A stretch of DNA of 64,000 bases. Source: JACDAE01 sp963717195 (GTDB lineage: Bacteria > Chloroflexota > Ktedonobacteria > Ktedonobacterales > Ktedonobacteraceae). The stretch spans positions 1,178,001 through 1,242,000 of the forward strand of contig CAVQVR010000021.1 in NCBI GenBank assembly GCA_963717195.1. The letters are read 5' to 3'. Below the pieces are notes generated by a model. It did not search any database, was not told where the DNA came from, and saw nothing but the letters and a program-made list of their open reading frames with translations. This document shows positions 36,480 to 47,671 of the stretch, piece after piece. How positions within the stretch are numbered: the first letter of the stretch is position 1; every line of letters begins with the position of its first letter. Both the position numbers and the translations under genes were made by a program.

Positions 36480-37337
36480 ATGCAAATAGGAGTGACTTTT
36501 CCACAGAACGAGATTGGAGCTGACCCATCAGTTATCCGCGATTATGCACAGGCGGCTGAAGGGCTGGGCTATAGTCACCTGGTTGCATTTGATCATGTTC
36601 TTGGAGCAGACCCTGCACACCGTCCCGGCTGGAAAGGCTACACCCATAAGAGCCTCTTCCACGAGCCATTTGTGCTCTTCGGCTATCTCGCGGCTCTCAC
36701 CCATCTGGAGCTCGTTACAGCCGTCATCATCCTCCCTCAGCGCCAGACAGCCCTTGTCGCCAAACAGGCAGCAGAAGTGGATATACTTTCGGGTGGGAAA
36801 ATGCGCCTGGGAGTAGGCGTAGGCTGGAATCCCGTGGAGTATGAGGGGCTGAATACGGATTTTCACACACGAGGACGCGCCATAGAGGAGCAGATCGAGG
36901 TATTACGTCAGCTCTGGGATCAAGAGGTCATCACGTACAAAGGCCGCTTCCATACCATCACGGAAGCTGGCATCAATCCTCTTCCACCACATCGCATCCC
37001 CATCTGGACCGGTGGAAGCGCAGAAGTTCTCTTACGACGTACCGCACGTCTTGCGGATGGTTGGTTCCCTCAGGGGAAACCAGACGAGCATATGAGTGAG
37101 ACGCTTGAGCGTTTGCGTGGGTACATCAGGGAAGCTGGTCGTGATCCCGCCTCTGTAGGTATCGAGGCACGTATCAATGGTAGCGAGGGCAACCCCGACG
37201 ACTGGCATCGCCTGACGGAGGGTTGGCGAGCATTGGGCGCAACACACATCTCAATCACGACTATGGGGATGGGGCTGAAATCGCCCGATGAGCATATTGA
37301 AGCGATTCGGAAATATAGGGAGGTTGTGGCTGGCTGA
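36480..37337 (+). CDS. LLM-class F420-dependent oxidoreductase
   Basis: A 285-residue TIM-barrel flavin/deazaflavin enzyme. The luciferase-like features QIGVTFPQNEIGADPSVIRDYAQAAEGLGY, LGVGVGWNPVEYEGL and IWTGGSAEVLLRRTARLADGWF are characteristic of the F420-dependent branch. Together with the DDN-type gene at 52572 it implies that this organism makes coenzyme F420. The substrate is unknown. It ends at a terminator shared with the convergent flavoprotein gene. Confidence 0.88.
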   Translation: MQIGVTFPQNEIGADPSVIRDYAQAAEGLGYSHLVAFDHVLGADPAHRPGWKGYTHKSLFHEPFVLFGYLAALTHLELVTAVIILPQRQTALVAKQAAEVDILSGGKMRLGVGVGWNPVEYEGLNTDFHTRGRAIEEQIEVLRQLWDQEVITYKGRFHTITEAGINPLPPHRIPIWTGGSAEVLLRRTARLADGWFPQGKPDEHMSETLERLRGYIREAGRDPASVGIEARINGSEGNPDDWHRLTEGWRALGATHISITTMGMGLKSPDEHIEAIRKYREVVAG

Positions 37338-37376
37338 TTTTCAGAGGATCCTCCAATAATTTGAGCCACTAACAAA

Positions 37377-37414
37377 AAGCCCTCTTCCATCCGCATACAG
37401 TTGGAAGAGGGCTT
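37377..37414. terminator. Bidirectional terminator between convergent genes
   Basis: AAGCCCTCTTCCA (37377-37389) pairs with TGGAAGAGGGCTT (37402-37414) around a 12-base loop, preceded by an A5 run for the minus-strand transcript. Confidence 0.85.
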
Positions 37415-37427
37415 CACTACCTCTTGC

Positions 37428-39245
37428 TTACCCCATATTGTTCAACATCGGTATCTTCGAGACTGTCCAGCGATCATTCGGGCTGGCAACCTCGAACTGC
37501 ACCATCGAGATTGCATCGGTGGGGCAGCGCACAACGCACAGACCACAACGGATGCACTTCTCCTCGTCAATAATCATGTCAGCACCACCAGTCCATTTCT
37601 CGGTCCCCTGGTGCATAGGATCGCCCTTGACCACACGTGAGAGACCCTCCATGCTGATACAGTCATAAGGACAGATGTCCACGCAGCCAGAACAGAGGAT
37701 ACAGATCGATGGATCAATCATGATATTCAACTGGCATTGCAGACAGCGACGCGCCTGGACGACAGCCTCTTGAGGAGTGTAACCTGTCTCCGTCTCGCGC
37801 GTATTGCTGAAGCGCTCATGGAGCGGTAATGATGGCATCATCTGGTGCGGAATCGACTCGTAGTTATCAACCATGCCACGGCGATAATCAGGCAATTCGA
37901 CCTCTTCCGCTGCCTCAGCCGGTTTATCGACGCCTCCAAGGTAGCGATTGATGGCTCCAGCAGAATCGCGCCCATCACCGATAGCGGATATCAGGTTGCG
38001 TGCTCCTTGCGTATAGTCGCCACCAGCAAAGAGGCCGGGATAGCTTGTCATCCAGCTATCGTAGTCGACCAGAGGAACACCATACTTGTTGACTTCCAGG
38101 CCTAGTTCTTTAGTCTGTAGCCAGGATGCGTCGCTGTACTGACCAAACGCTGGAATTACAGTATCGACTTCAATCTCGAATTCGCTGTTGGGAACTGGAA
38201 TAGGGCGGCGGCGGCCACCAGCATCCGGATCGCCAAGTGTATTGCGCACAAAACGCACACCGCTGGCATGAATTCCATCCTTCGTTGTAACGGCTGCCTG
38301 AGTGACAAGGTACTGAAACTCTACGCTCTCAAGCATCGCCTCATCAACTTCGTATTCGTCGGAAGGTTGCTCTTCTTTTGAACGGCGATACATGACGTAG
38401 ACTTTCTCGGCACCGTAGCGCATTGCAGTGCGGCAGCAGTCCATCGCGGTAAAGCCTGCGCCCAGGATGGCTACACGCTTACCAATGAAGGCTGGTTCGC
38501 CATAGTTGGTCTTCTCTAGCAGGCGGATACCATCCTCGACGCCTTTGAGGTCAGCGCCGGGAATGACTTTACCATCCGGGCCTGTCAGCGGATTCGGAAT
38601 ATAGCAGCCAGCTGCAATATACACCGCGTCATATTCTTTGAGCAGATCGCTCAGCAGGACATCGCGGCCAACGCGTGTATTATATTTGACTTCGACGCCG
38701 ATGTCTTCCATGTATTCGTCGCATTCTTCGTGCGTGACATCACGCGGGAGACGCCAGACAGGAATACCATTGACCATCACACCGCCACCAGTAGGATATT
38801 GCTCATAGATGGTTACAGGATAGCCCATTTCACGCAGATCACGTGCGCAGGCCAGGCCAGCCGAACCAGCCCCAATAACCGCCACTTTCTTATCTTTAGT
38901 CACGGGTGGTCGCTCGGCATGATGGCGATACTCGCGGTGATCAGAGGCCGCACGCTTCAGCCAGCAGATAGAGATAGGTTTACCATCGACCTTATTGCGA
39001 CGGCATACTGGTTCGCATGGTCGTGCACAGGTACGACCAAGTACACCAGGAACGACGTTGGCTTTTCGGTTCAGCAAATATGCCTCATCGAAACGAGCCT
39101 GCGAGATCAGACCGATGTAGGTAGATACATCTGTATGAGCCGGGCAACCCACCTGGCAAGGAATATTTGTCTGGTACCAGTCGGGGCTGACAGTAACCGA
39201 TTGGTAGCGCGATTCTAAACCTTTATCGGGATCAAGATTAAGCAT
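37428..39245 (-). CDS. FAD-dependent oxidoreductase, glutamate synthase small subunit-like, with C-terminal 2x[4Fe-4S] ferredoxin domain
   Basis: A 605-residue protein. The N-terminal cysteine domain (PCQVGCPAHTDV, RTCARPCEPVC) binds two 4Fe-4S clusters as in GltD. Next come the FAD loop VIGAGSAGLACARDL (about 123-137) and the NAD(P)H loop AILGAGFTAMDCCRTA. The C-terminus adds two ferredoxin motifs (CILCSGCVDICPYDC and CIRCGLCVVRCPTDA), which ordinary GltD lacks. No gltB is nearby, so the role is more likely electron transfer between NAD(P)H and ferredoxin than glutamate synthesis. ATG follows AGGAAAGGA. Confidence 0.85.
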   Translation of the reverse strand: MLNLDPDKGLESRYQSVTVSPDWYQTNIPCQVGCPAHTDVSTYIGLISQARFDEAYLLNRKANVVPGVLGRTCARPCEPVCRRNKVDGKPISICWLKRAASDHREYRHHAERPPVTKDKKVAVIGAGSAGLACARDLREMGYPVTIYEQYPTGGGVMVNGIPVWRLPRDVTHEECDEYMEDIGVEVKYNTRVGRDVLLSDLLKEYDAVYIAAGCYIPNPLTGPDGKVIPGADLKGVEDGIRLLEKTNYGEPAFIGKRVAILGAGFTAMDCCRTAMRYGAEKVYVMYRRSKEEQPSDEYEVDEAMLESVEFQYLVTQAAVTTKDGIHASGVRFVRNTLGDPDAGGRRRPIPVPNSEFEIEVDTVIPAFGQYSDASWLQTKELGLEVNKYGVPLVDYDSWMTSYPGLFAGGDYTQGARNLISAIGDGRDSAGAINRYLGGVDKPAEAAEEVELPDYRRGMVDNYESIPHQMMPSLPLHERFSNTRETETGYTPQEAVVQARRCLQCQLNIMIDPSICILCSGCVDICPYDCISMEGLSRVVKGDPMHQGTEKWTGGADMIIDEEKCIRCGLCVVRCPTDAISMVQFEVASPNDRWTVSKIPMLNNMG

Positions 39246-39663
39246 CTAACATAGTCCTTTCCTGAGCATCCTGCGCTTTGAAATCGAGTAAGTGGCGTTC
39301 TAGCACAGGAAGCAGGGGAGACAATACTGGCTTACGCCACGACGGTAGCCCGTTTTAGATAAATCTGATAAATCTCAGGCACCGGGTCTATACCTGATTA
39401 AGAAAAACATAATAGCAATTTGATGTGCGTCAGAACGCACGTTTAGAGAGATTTTCTCCTGTCAGATTATAGCATAGAGCCGCAACGAGGGACAAGAAGT
39501 TTTGTCTGACGACATCTTTGTTAAAAATAGATCAGAAGGTTAAGAAAAGGCTTGTCACGACAGTAGAAAACATGCATACTAGACGGAGTGCGCAACCTGC
39601 CCATTTACGAAACGTATACAACAGGGAACTCACGTAAAATCTGTAGAAAAGAAGGAGTTGGCA
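39246..39663. other. Divergent region between the flavoprotein and ABC genes
   Basis: About 418 bases with no gene. The plus-strand promoter at 39552-39580 serves the ABC operon. Small hairpins (for example TGCGTCAGAACGCA near 39427) occur in the presumed leader of the flavoprotein gene. Confidence 0.5.
39552..39580 (+). promoter_or_regulatory. Probable promoter of the ABC transporter operon
   Basis: TTGTCA (39552-39557) and CATACT (39575-39580) are separated by 17 bases, about 85 bases before the ABC start codon. Confidence 0.5.
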
Positions 39664-40749
39664 TTGAGTGACATCTCTCCTCAATATGATGGCACGACTA
39701 TTATCAGTACAAGCAGGCTGACGAAAGCCTTCGGCAAACTAGTAGCGGTTAATGATCTTGAACTGCAGGTCATGCGCGGTGACGTATTTGGTTTCCTTGG
39801 GCCTAATGGTTCAGGCAAAACTACCACCATTCGTATGCTTCTCGGGCTCATTCGCCCCACAGCAGGACGTGCAATTCTGTTTGGCATGGACAACGCTTAT
39901 CAATTGCCGGCCATCCTTCAACGGATTGGAGCAATCGTAGAGACGCCTGTCTTCTACCCATATCTCTCGGGCCTGGACAATCTGCGTGTAATCGCCGCTG
40001 GCTCGGGCATGACATCAGGGAATGTAAATGATAGGCGTATAGCAGAAGTGCTTGATATCGTTGAATTGCGTACGTACGAGAAACTGGCCTATCGCAAGTA
40101 TTCGTTGGGCATGAAACAACGCCTGGGCATTGCCGCTGCGCTGCTGGCAGATCCGGAACTGGTTATGCTGGACGAACCTACAAATGGACTCGATCCCTCT
40201 GGTGTTATCGAGATTCGCCGCTTAATTAAACGTCTTTCAGCGCTTGGCAAGACCATCTTTCTCTCCAGCCACATCCTCTACGAGGTACAACAGGTCTGTA
40301 ATCGGGTGGCAATCTTGAAAAAAGGCAACCTGCTCAAACAGGGCAATGTCGCGGAACTGCTTGCCGCCTCGCAACAGGTAGAGGTACGCATGAACCGTGA
40401 TGAAGAGACTCACTACGCTCTACATCTTATCCAGCAGACCCAGGAGCAGGGAGCTGATTGGATTTCTAATGCCCATATCGAGCAAAATAGCCATGATCAG
40501 GCAATTTTAATCGTAGATGCACCTGTAGATCGCTCTGCTGAAATCAATGCATTACTGGCACATCAGAATGTCTTTGCAGCGGAAATTCATCCACGAGCAG
40601 GTAGCCTTGAAGATCTCTACCTCGAAGTAACAACGCAAGAAACCGTGCAGGGTGTGAGTATGGAAGCATTGGCTCCATCACGGCCAGGGGCACCAGAAAT
40701 ACAGGCAACTACTAACTGGTCGATTGAAACGCCAGGGAATGGAAAGTGA
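39664..40749 (+). CDS. ABC transporter ATP-binding protein
   Basis: About 361 residues. Walker A GPNGSGKTT, signature YSLGMKQRLGIA and Walker B LVMLDEPTNGLD are complete, followed by the H-loop in IFLSSHILYEV. The TTG at 39664 lies eight bases after GAAGGAG and is preferred over TTG 39658. The protein has a C-terminal extension (about 230-361) seen in drug or lantibiotic-type exporters. It works with the permease that starts 9 bases downstream. Confidence 0.93.
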   Translation: MSDISPQYDGTTIISTSRLTKAFGKLVAVNDLELQVMRGDVFGFLGPNGSGKTTTIRMLLGLIRPTAGRAILFGMDNAYQLPAILQRIGAIVETPVFYPYLSGLDNLRVIAAGSGMTSGNVNDRRIAEVLDIVELRTYEKLAYRKYSLGMKQRLGIAAALLADPELVMLDEPTNGLDPSGVIEIRRLIKRLSALGKTIFLSSHILYEVQQVCNRVAILKKGNLLKQGNVAELLAASQQVEVRMNRDEETHYALHLIQQTQEQGADWISNAHIEQNSHDQAILIVDAPVDRSAEINALLAHQNVFAAEIHPRAGSLEDLYLEVTTQETVQGVSMEALAPSRPGAPEIQATTNWSIETPGNGK

Positions 40750-40758
40750 GATCATCGT

Positions 40759-41820
40759 ATGAGCAGTATTCCGCAATCATCTGCAGAACCCGGTATGCCC
40801 ATCCCTGTGCAACAGGATAGTGTCGTTATGGGTAATAGAAGCTATATCGGCGTACTGGCGCGTTTGATCGGTGCAGAACTTTACAAAATTCGGCGTCGTG
40901 TGATGTCCAAAGTTTTGAGCATCGTGGCTCTCATTATTATGATCATTTTCTTTTGCATCATCTCAATAGGTTCTTTTTTTGTGCTTGCCAGCCCTGCCGC
41001 CACTTTTTTATCAGTATCTTCTTGCTCATCAACTACTCCGACAGGAGCGCCATGCACCAATCAATCTCCGACACCGACAGAGTTGAACCAGGCCAAACAG
41101 AATGCACTGACCGTCGTCTCATCACCGCTGCGTCTGCCCACTTCTCTCGATGTTGCTTTTGAGGTAGTTAGTACTGTTGAGTTGGTCTTGATCATTATTC
41201 TGACCAGTACGATTGTTGGCGGTGAATACAGTGTAGGGACCATCCGTTTGATGTTTACACGAGGACCGACGCGCACACAATTTTTCCTGGCTAAAATAGG
41301 CGCTATTCTTGTCTGTATCATACTGGGTGTGCTGGTAACGGTCCCGATAGGTATTCTGACCGGTGCACTTCTCAATCTGTTTACGGGTATTGGCATCAAT
41401 TTCAGCTTTTTAACCGCATCCTGGTTCTTTCATAGCATTCTCAGGCTATTTATTATGATGTTTGGTCTATTCATGTTTGCAATGATCGCTCTTTGCTTAT
41501 CGACGCTTGGTCGGGCAACGGCAGCGGGTATTGCAGGAGCCCTGGTCTGGTGGGGTTTGGAAGCCATCCTCGGAGGCGTCTTTCTGTTGATCGGCAATGA
41601 ACTCGGTGGATCTCTGGCTACTGTTGCTAAAGCTATTCCAAACTTCTTTATCACTGACAGTATCAATACACTATCGCAAAACCAGAGTCACTATATCTCT
41701 TCCAATGTGCAAGCGGGGGCAGTTCCCGATTGGCAGGCGCTTATTGTGCTCGCCGCCTACCTGATTGTGTTTATTGGGGTAGCCTGCTGGGTGAATCAGA
41801 AGCGCGACGTCACCAATTGA
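40759..41820 (+). CDS. ABC-2 family transporter permease
   Basis: A 353-residue membrane protein with six helices (SIVALIIMIIFFCIISIGSFFV, LVLIIILTSTIVGGEYSVGTIRLMFTRGPTR, and others). The segment GGEYSVGTIRLMFTRGPTRTQFFLAKI is the coupling motif of ABC-2 permeases. A long soluble loop (about 80-125) lies outside after the first helix. It forms an exporter with the preceding ATPase. Confidence 0.88.
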   Translation: MSSIPQSSAEPGMPIPVQQDSVVMGNRSYIGVLARLIGAELYKIRRRVMSKVLSIVALIIMIIFFCIISIGSFFVLASPAATFLSVSSCSSTTPTGAPCTNQSPTPTELNQAKQNALTVVSSPLRLPTSLDVAFEVVSTVELVLIIILTSTIVGGEYSVGTIRLMFTRGPTRTQFFLAKIGAILVCIILGVLVTVPIGILTGALLNLFTGIGINFSFLTASWFFHSILRLFIMMFGLFMFAMIALCLSTLGRATAAGIAGALVWWGLEAILGGVFLLIGNELGGSLATVAKAIPNFFITDSINTLSQNQSHYISSNVQAGAVPDWQALIVLAAYLIVFIGVACWVNQKRDVTN

Positions 41821-41839
41821 TATTGATCAGGTAAACCAG

Positions 41840-43051
41840 ATGTTGAATTCCCAGGCAATCAAAGACTACGCATATTCAGCAGGCTTCGACATGGTACGTA
41901 TTACCAGTGCCGAAGCCTTTCCTGCCGCCGAGCAAGTTATCAAAGAGCGTATCGCTCAAGGATTGATGGATGGTCTTCCCTGGTTTACTGCCGAACGAGC
42001 TGATGTATCCTGCCATCCAGACGCGCTGCTGCCAGAGGCAAAATCAATCATCTCCCTCGCAATGTCTTATCTTACCGAACAACCAGACCTGCAAGAAACA
42101 GACACGCCTCAAGGACGTATCGCACGCTATGCCTGGGGCGATGATTATCACGATATCATCAAACCAAAGCTGCAGCAGTTCTCGGGGTGGTTACGTGAGT
42201 ATGCACGTGAGAAGATAGGCGAAGAGGCTGAAACGCGGCTTTTTGTGGATACAGGTCGCATGGTTGATCGTGCCGTAGCCCAACGCGCAGGACTCGGTTG
42301 GTACGGTAAGAATACAAATATTCTCACGAAAGGCTGGGGTTCATGGGTTTTCTTAGCTGAGATCGTCACCAATCTGCCTTTGACTCCCGATGAACAGCTT
42401 AAGGCCAGTTGTGGAAGTTGTGAGATTTGCCTGCATGCCTGCCCTACCCAGGCTCTACCCAATGCATACGAATTAGACAATACACGCTGCATCTCCTTTC
42501 TTACTATTGAACTACGTGGCAGCATCCCGCTTGAATTGCGCCCGCTTATGGGCAATCTCATCTTTGGGTGTGATATCTGTCAAGAGGTCTGCCCCGTCAA
42601 TAAAGTTGCGGAGAGGCGTCTTGGTTTGCGCGATGAGAAAGGACAACCGCTTATTGCCTTACAGAACATTCAGAAAAGAGACACCTTCCAGCCTCATCAG
42701 GAATTTCTACCTCGTTCTTCTGTTGGTAGTGCTCCTGAACTTATTCCGCTTCTTTCTTTGACTGAAGAACAGTTTCGCGAACGTTTCCGGCATAGTCCAA
42801 TTAAGCGTACAAAGCGTCGTGGTTTGTTGCGCAATGTTTGTGTTGCGCTGGGAAATATTGGCGACCCTCAGGCCGTCGCTGCACTAATTGGAGCTTTACA
42901 CGATGATGAACCGTTGATACGGGGGCACGCGGCATGGGCGCTGGGGCGAATTGGGGGTGAGCCGGCACTGGGAGCTTTGCGGAAAGCGTTGAGAATAGAG
43001 GAAGATGAAGAGGTACTAAAGGAGATACAATGTGCTTTGTCGGATAGGTAG
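41840..43051 (+). CDS. queG: Epoxyqueuosine reductase
   Basis: A 403-residue cobalamin- and iron-sulfur-dependent enzyme that reduces epoxyqueuosine to queuosine in tRNA. The catalytic Asp is in FVDTGRMVDR (Asp137), and the two 4Fe-4S motifs are CGSCEICLHACP (Cys191, 194, 197, 201) and CDICQEVCP (Cys244, 247, 251). The C-terminus carries HEAT-like repeats (VALGNIGDPQAVAALIGAL, AAWALGRIGGEPALGAL) that bind tRNA in this family. It converges on the 23S rRNA gene. Confidence 0.95.
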   Translation: MLNSQAIKDYAYSAGFDMVRITSAEAFPAAEQVIKERIAQGLMDGLPWFTAERADVSCHPDALLPEAKSIISLAMSYLTEQPDLQETDTPQGRIARYAWGDDYHDIIKPKLQQFSGWLREYAREKIGEEAETRLFVDTGRMVDRAVAQRAGLGWYGKNTNILTKGWGSWVFLAEIVTNLPLTPDEQLKASCGSCEICLHACPTQALPNAYELDNTRCISFLTIELRGSIPLELRPLMGNLIFGCDICQEVCPVNKVAERRLGLRDEKGQPLIALQNIQKRDTFQPHQEFLPRSSVGSAPELIPLLSLTEEQFRERFRHSPIKRTKRRGLLRNVCVALGNIGDPQAVAALIGALHDDEPLIRGHAAWALGRIGGEPALGALRKALRIEEDEEVLKEIQCALSDR

Positions 43052-43108
43052 AAATGAGAATGTGTAACAACGAATAATGATGAGTGAGACCTATTGTACG
43101 AAACAAAA

Positions 43109-43152
43109 AACCAGGAATGCTAGTACATTCTATATAACTAACATTACTGGTT
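43109..43152 (-). terminator. Terminator of the 23S rRNA transcript
   Basis: On the minus strand AACCAGTAATGTTAG pairs with CTAGCATTCCTGGTT and is followed by T6, about 90 bases past the mature 23S end. Confidence 0.75.
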
Positions 43153-43166
43153 CTTGCAACCAACTC

Positions 43167-43220
43167 AAAAGCATAATTTCCTCAATTTTGCCGAGCGCTC
43201 TGCAAGAAGAGAAGCAGAGG
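43167..43220 (-). other. Trailer half of the pre-23S processing stem
   Basis: On the minus strand this trailer is complementary to the leader at 46235-46292. The outer block (43167-43197) matches over 31 positions with only two non-Watson-Crick pairs, and the inner GAAGCAGAGG block (43211-43220) matches 10 of 10. The long duplex brings the two ends of pre-23S RNA together for RNase III. Confidence 0.85.
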
Positions 43221-43240
43221 AACCGACGAAACGCATGAGT

Positions 43241-46208
<2,968 letters not shown>

Positions 46209-46234
46209 CTGTTCTTCGTTTCTGTACGCTGTAT

Positions 46235-46292
46235 CCTCTGCTTCAAACTCTTGCTGGATTTCGCTCAGCAAAATTGAAGAAATTATGCTTTT
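46235..46292 (-). other. Leader half of the pre-23S processing stem
   Basis: Complementary to the trailer at 43167-43220: block 46262-46292 with 43167-43197, and block 46235-46244 (CCTCTGCTTC on the plus strand) with 43211-43220. It lies between the promoter and the mature 23S 5' end. Confidence 0.85.
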
Positions 46293-46336
46293 CGGTTGTT
46301 AGTGTACATTTGCATCGCGTCTCGCGCGGTGCCTGC

Positions 46337-46367
46337 ATACTATGCCATACTTTGGGGGGGTTGTCAA
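46337..46367 (-). promoter_or_regulatory. Promoter of the 23S rRNA unit
   Basis: On the minus strand a perfect TTGACA (46362-46367) precedes CATAGT (46339-46344, 17-base spacer) or TAGTAT (46337-46342, 19-base spacer). The start would fall about 120 bases before mature 23S and upstream of the processing stem. Confidence 0.7.
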
Positions 46368-46588
46368 GGGTATTTGATGGAGTTTTTAATAGTACTGTCA
46401 GAAATTAGTAAATCCGCCCGTTAAAGATCGTTTTTCCTGACGCCACAATGCCAATTCATTTATCGGGAGCATCAAAGGTTTTAGGAATGGTGTTGTCTAC
46501 TTGTTTGTATTTTTGTGAAGAAGCAAAGATTTTTTGATAAGCATTTAAATTGGTCTGATGCGTAAGGTCAAGAGTTGAAAAGTTAACC

Positions 46589-46618
46589 TTGACGTAGTGT
46601 CACATGGTATGATAGAAT
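46589..46618 (+). promoter_or_regulatory. Promoter of the small conserved gene at 46753
   Basis: TTGACG and TAGAAT with an 18-base spacer, each five of six to consensus. Confidence 0.6.
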
Positions 46619-46752
46619 TGTCAAAGTGTAGTATGTAGTATGGAGGCTGACAAACCACTACCTCATCATGGTGTCGCAGTTTGACAGTGTAGTCCTACTA
46701 TAGTAACAACTTGAGACGAAAAACTATCTCCATATTATTTAGGGAGGGATCA

Positions 46753-47043
46753 ATGCCAGCCACGTTCAGTTATGCGAGCATCTTGCGCGCAATCGGTCAG
46801 GTGCTCGATCAAATCGGCGTGAAGAGCATCGCAATCCAGGAAGAAGAGGACGGTCTCTTCGTAGAAGGTTTTGATAGTGACGGTCAACTTCAGGTACAGG
46901 CACGATACGATATTGCCAGTTTGTATGATCTCTTAAATAGTAGTTCTGAGGAAAAGATTGCAGAGTATCCTACCGCAGACGCGGGCCTACTCCATCGCTT
47001 CCTTGCAGAACATGATCGTGAACTGGTTGGAGTTGCACGTTAG
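46753..47043 (+). CDS. Small conserved protein of unknown function
   Basis: A 96-residue acidic soluble protein starting at ATG 46753, five bases after AGGGAGGGA; an in-frame extension to 46711 lacks a ribosome-binding site. The sequence suggests a mixed alpha/beta fold: helix (YASILRAIGQVLDQIG), strands (VKSIAIQEEEDGLFVEGF, QLQVQARYDI), then two helices. I do not recognise the family. It has its own promoter and terminator. Confidence 0.65.
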   Translation: MPATFSYASILRAIGQVLDQIGVKSIAIQEEEDGLFVEGFDSDGQLQVQARYDIASLYDLLNSSSEEKIAEYPTADAGLLHRFLAEHDRELVGVAR

Positions 47044-47070
47044 CACGCAATTGTATAGCCGTTAGCAAAG

Positions 47071-47094
47071 GAACCGGGGGTGTCCCTCCGGTTC
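47071..47094 (+). terminator. Terminator after the small conserved gene
   Basis: GAACCGGGGG pairs with CCTCCGGTTC around TGTC, followed by a T-rich stretch, 27 bases after the stop. Confidence 0.65.
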
Positions 47095-47129
47095 TTCTAT
47101 CATTGAGGAAGTGAGGCTGAAATTCTGTT

Positions 47130-47465
47130 CTACTCGTCGCAGAGCCAACGCTGACCAAAAGTACGCATACTTTCAATGACGTATATAAGGTCAAAGCCTT
47201 TCTCAGTAAGAGAATATTCTACGCGAGGAGGAACTTCAGCGAACGTTTGTCGCACGATGACCCCCTCTTCTTCGAGGGAACGTAGTCGTTCAGAGAGTGT
47301 CTTGGGGCTAATGCCACGGAGGGAACGTTCAAGCTGATTAAAACGTTTGACACCGGAAGCCAGATCGCGGATGATAAGCAATGTCCATTTGCCACTGATG
47401 ATTTCAGCAGTGCGAGCTACGGGGCAGGGTATATCGCCAGAATGTTTGGGTTTTGTGAGCTCCAT
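47130..47465 (-). CDS. HxlR-family transcriptional regulator
   Basis: About 111 residues from ATG 47465. The winged-helix family pattern is clear: a single Cys in CPVARTAEIISGKWTLLIIRDL (possible thiol or aldehyde sensor), RFNQLERSLRGISPKTLSERLRSLEEEGVI as the recognition region and EYSLTEKGFDL as the wing. HxlR members often control a divergent neighbour; here the divergent gene is the NYN protein at 47672. Confidence 0.9.
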   Translation of the reverse strand: MELTKPKHSGDIPCPVARTAEIISGKWTLLIIRDLASGVKRFNQLERSLRGISPKTLSERLRSLEEEGVIVRQTFAEVPPRVEYSLTEKGFDLIYVIESMRTFGQRWLCDE

Positions 47466-47671
47466 CGTATACACTCTTTTTAAAACAGTCGAAACCTTTC
47501 TCAACTACAAAATATACCATAGTAGGTACGCAAAGTAAAGCGCAGACCTCTCGACTTTACCATTAAAGTATGATATGCTCTTAGCTATAGGATGCACTGC
47601 AAAGTTATCCGAGCACCTGAACAATCATAAATCTTGGCCTGCGCGGTTTCTCCCCATGAGAGGAGAAGGTT

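Larger units (their letters stand above)
46209..46752. other. Divergent region between 23S rRNA and the small conserved gene
   Basis: About 540 bases. It holds the 23S leader, processing stem and promoter on the minus strand, and on the plus strand a second promoter: TTGACG (46589-46594), 18 bases, TAGAAT (46613-46618), with a 130-base leader to the next gene. No 16S or tRNA is present. Confidence 0.65.

Noticed and set aside
38730..39218. 162-codon open frame opposite the GltD-like gene
   Set aside because: Its product has no recognisable domain, and the minus-strand frame is clearly the coding one.
43052..43240. Possible 5S rRNA downstream of 23S
   Set aside because: None of the conserved 5S sequence is present; the space holds the trailer stem and terminator.
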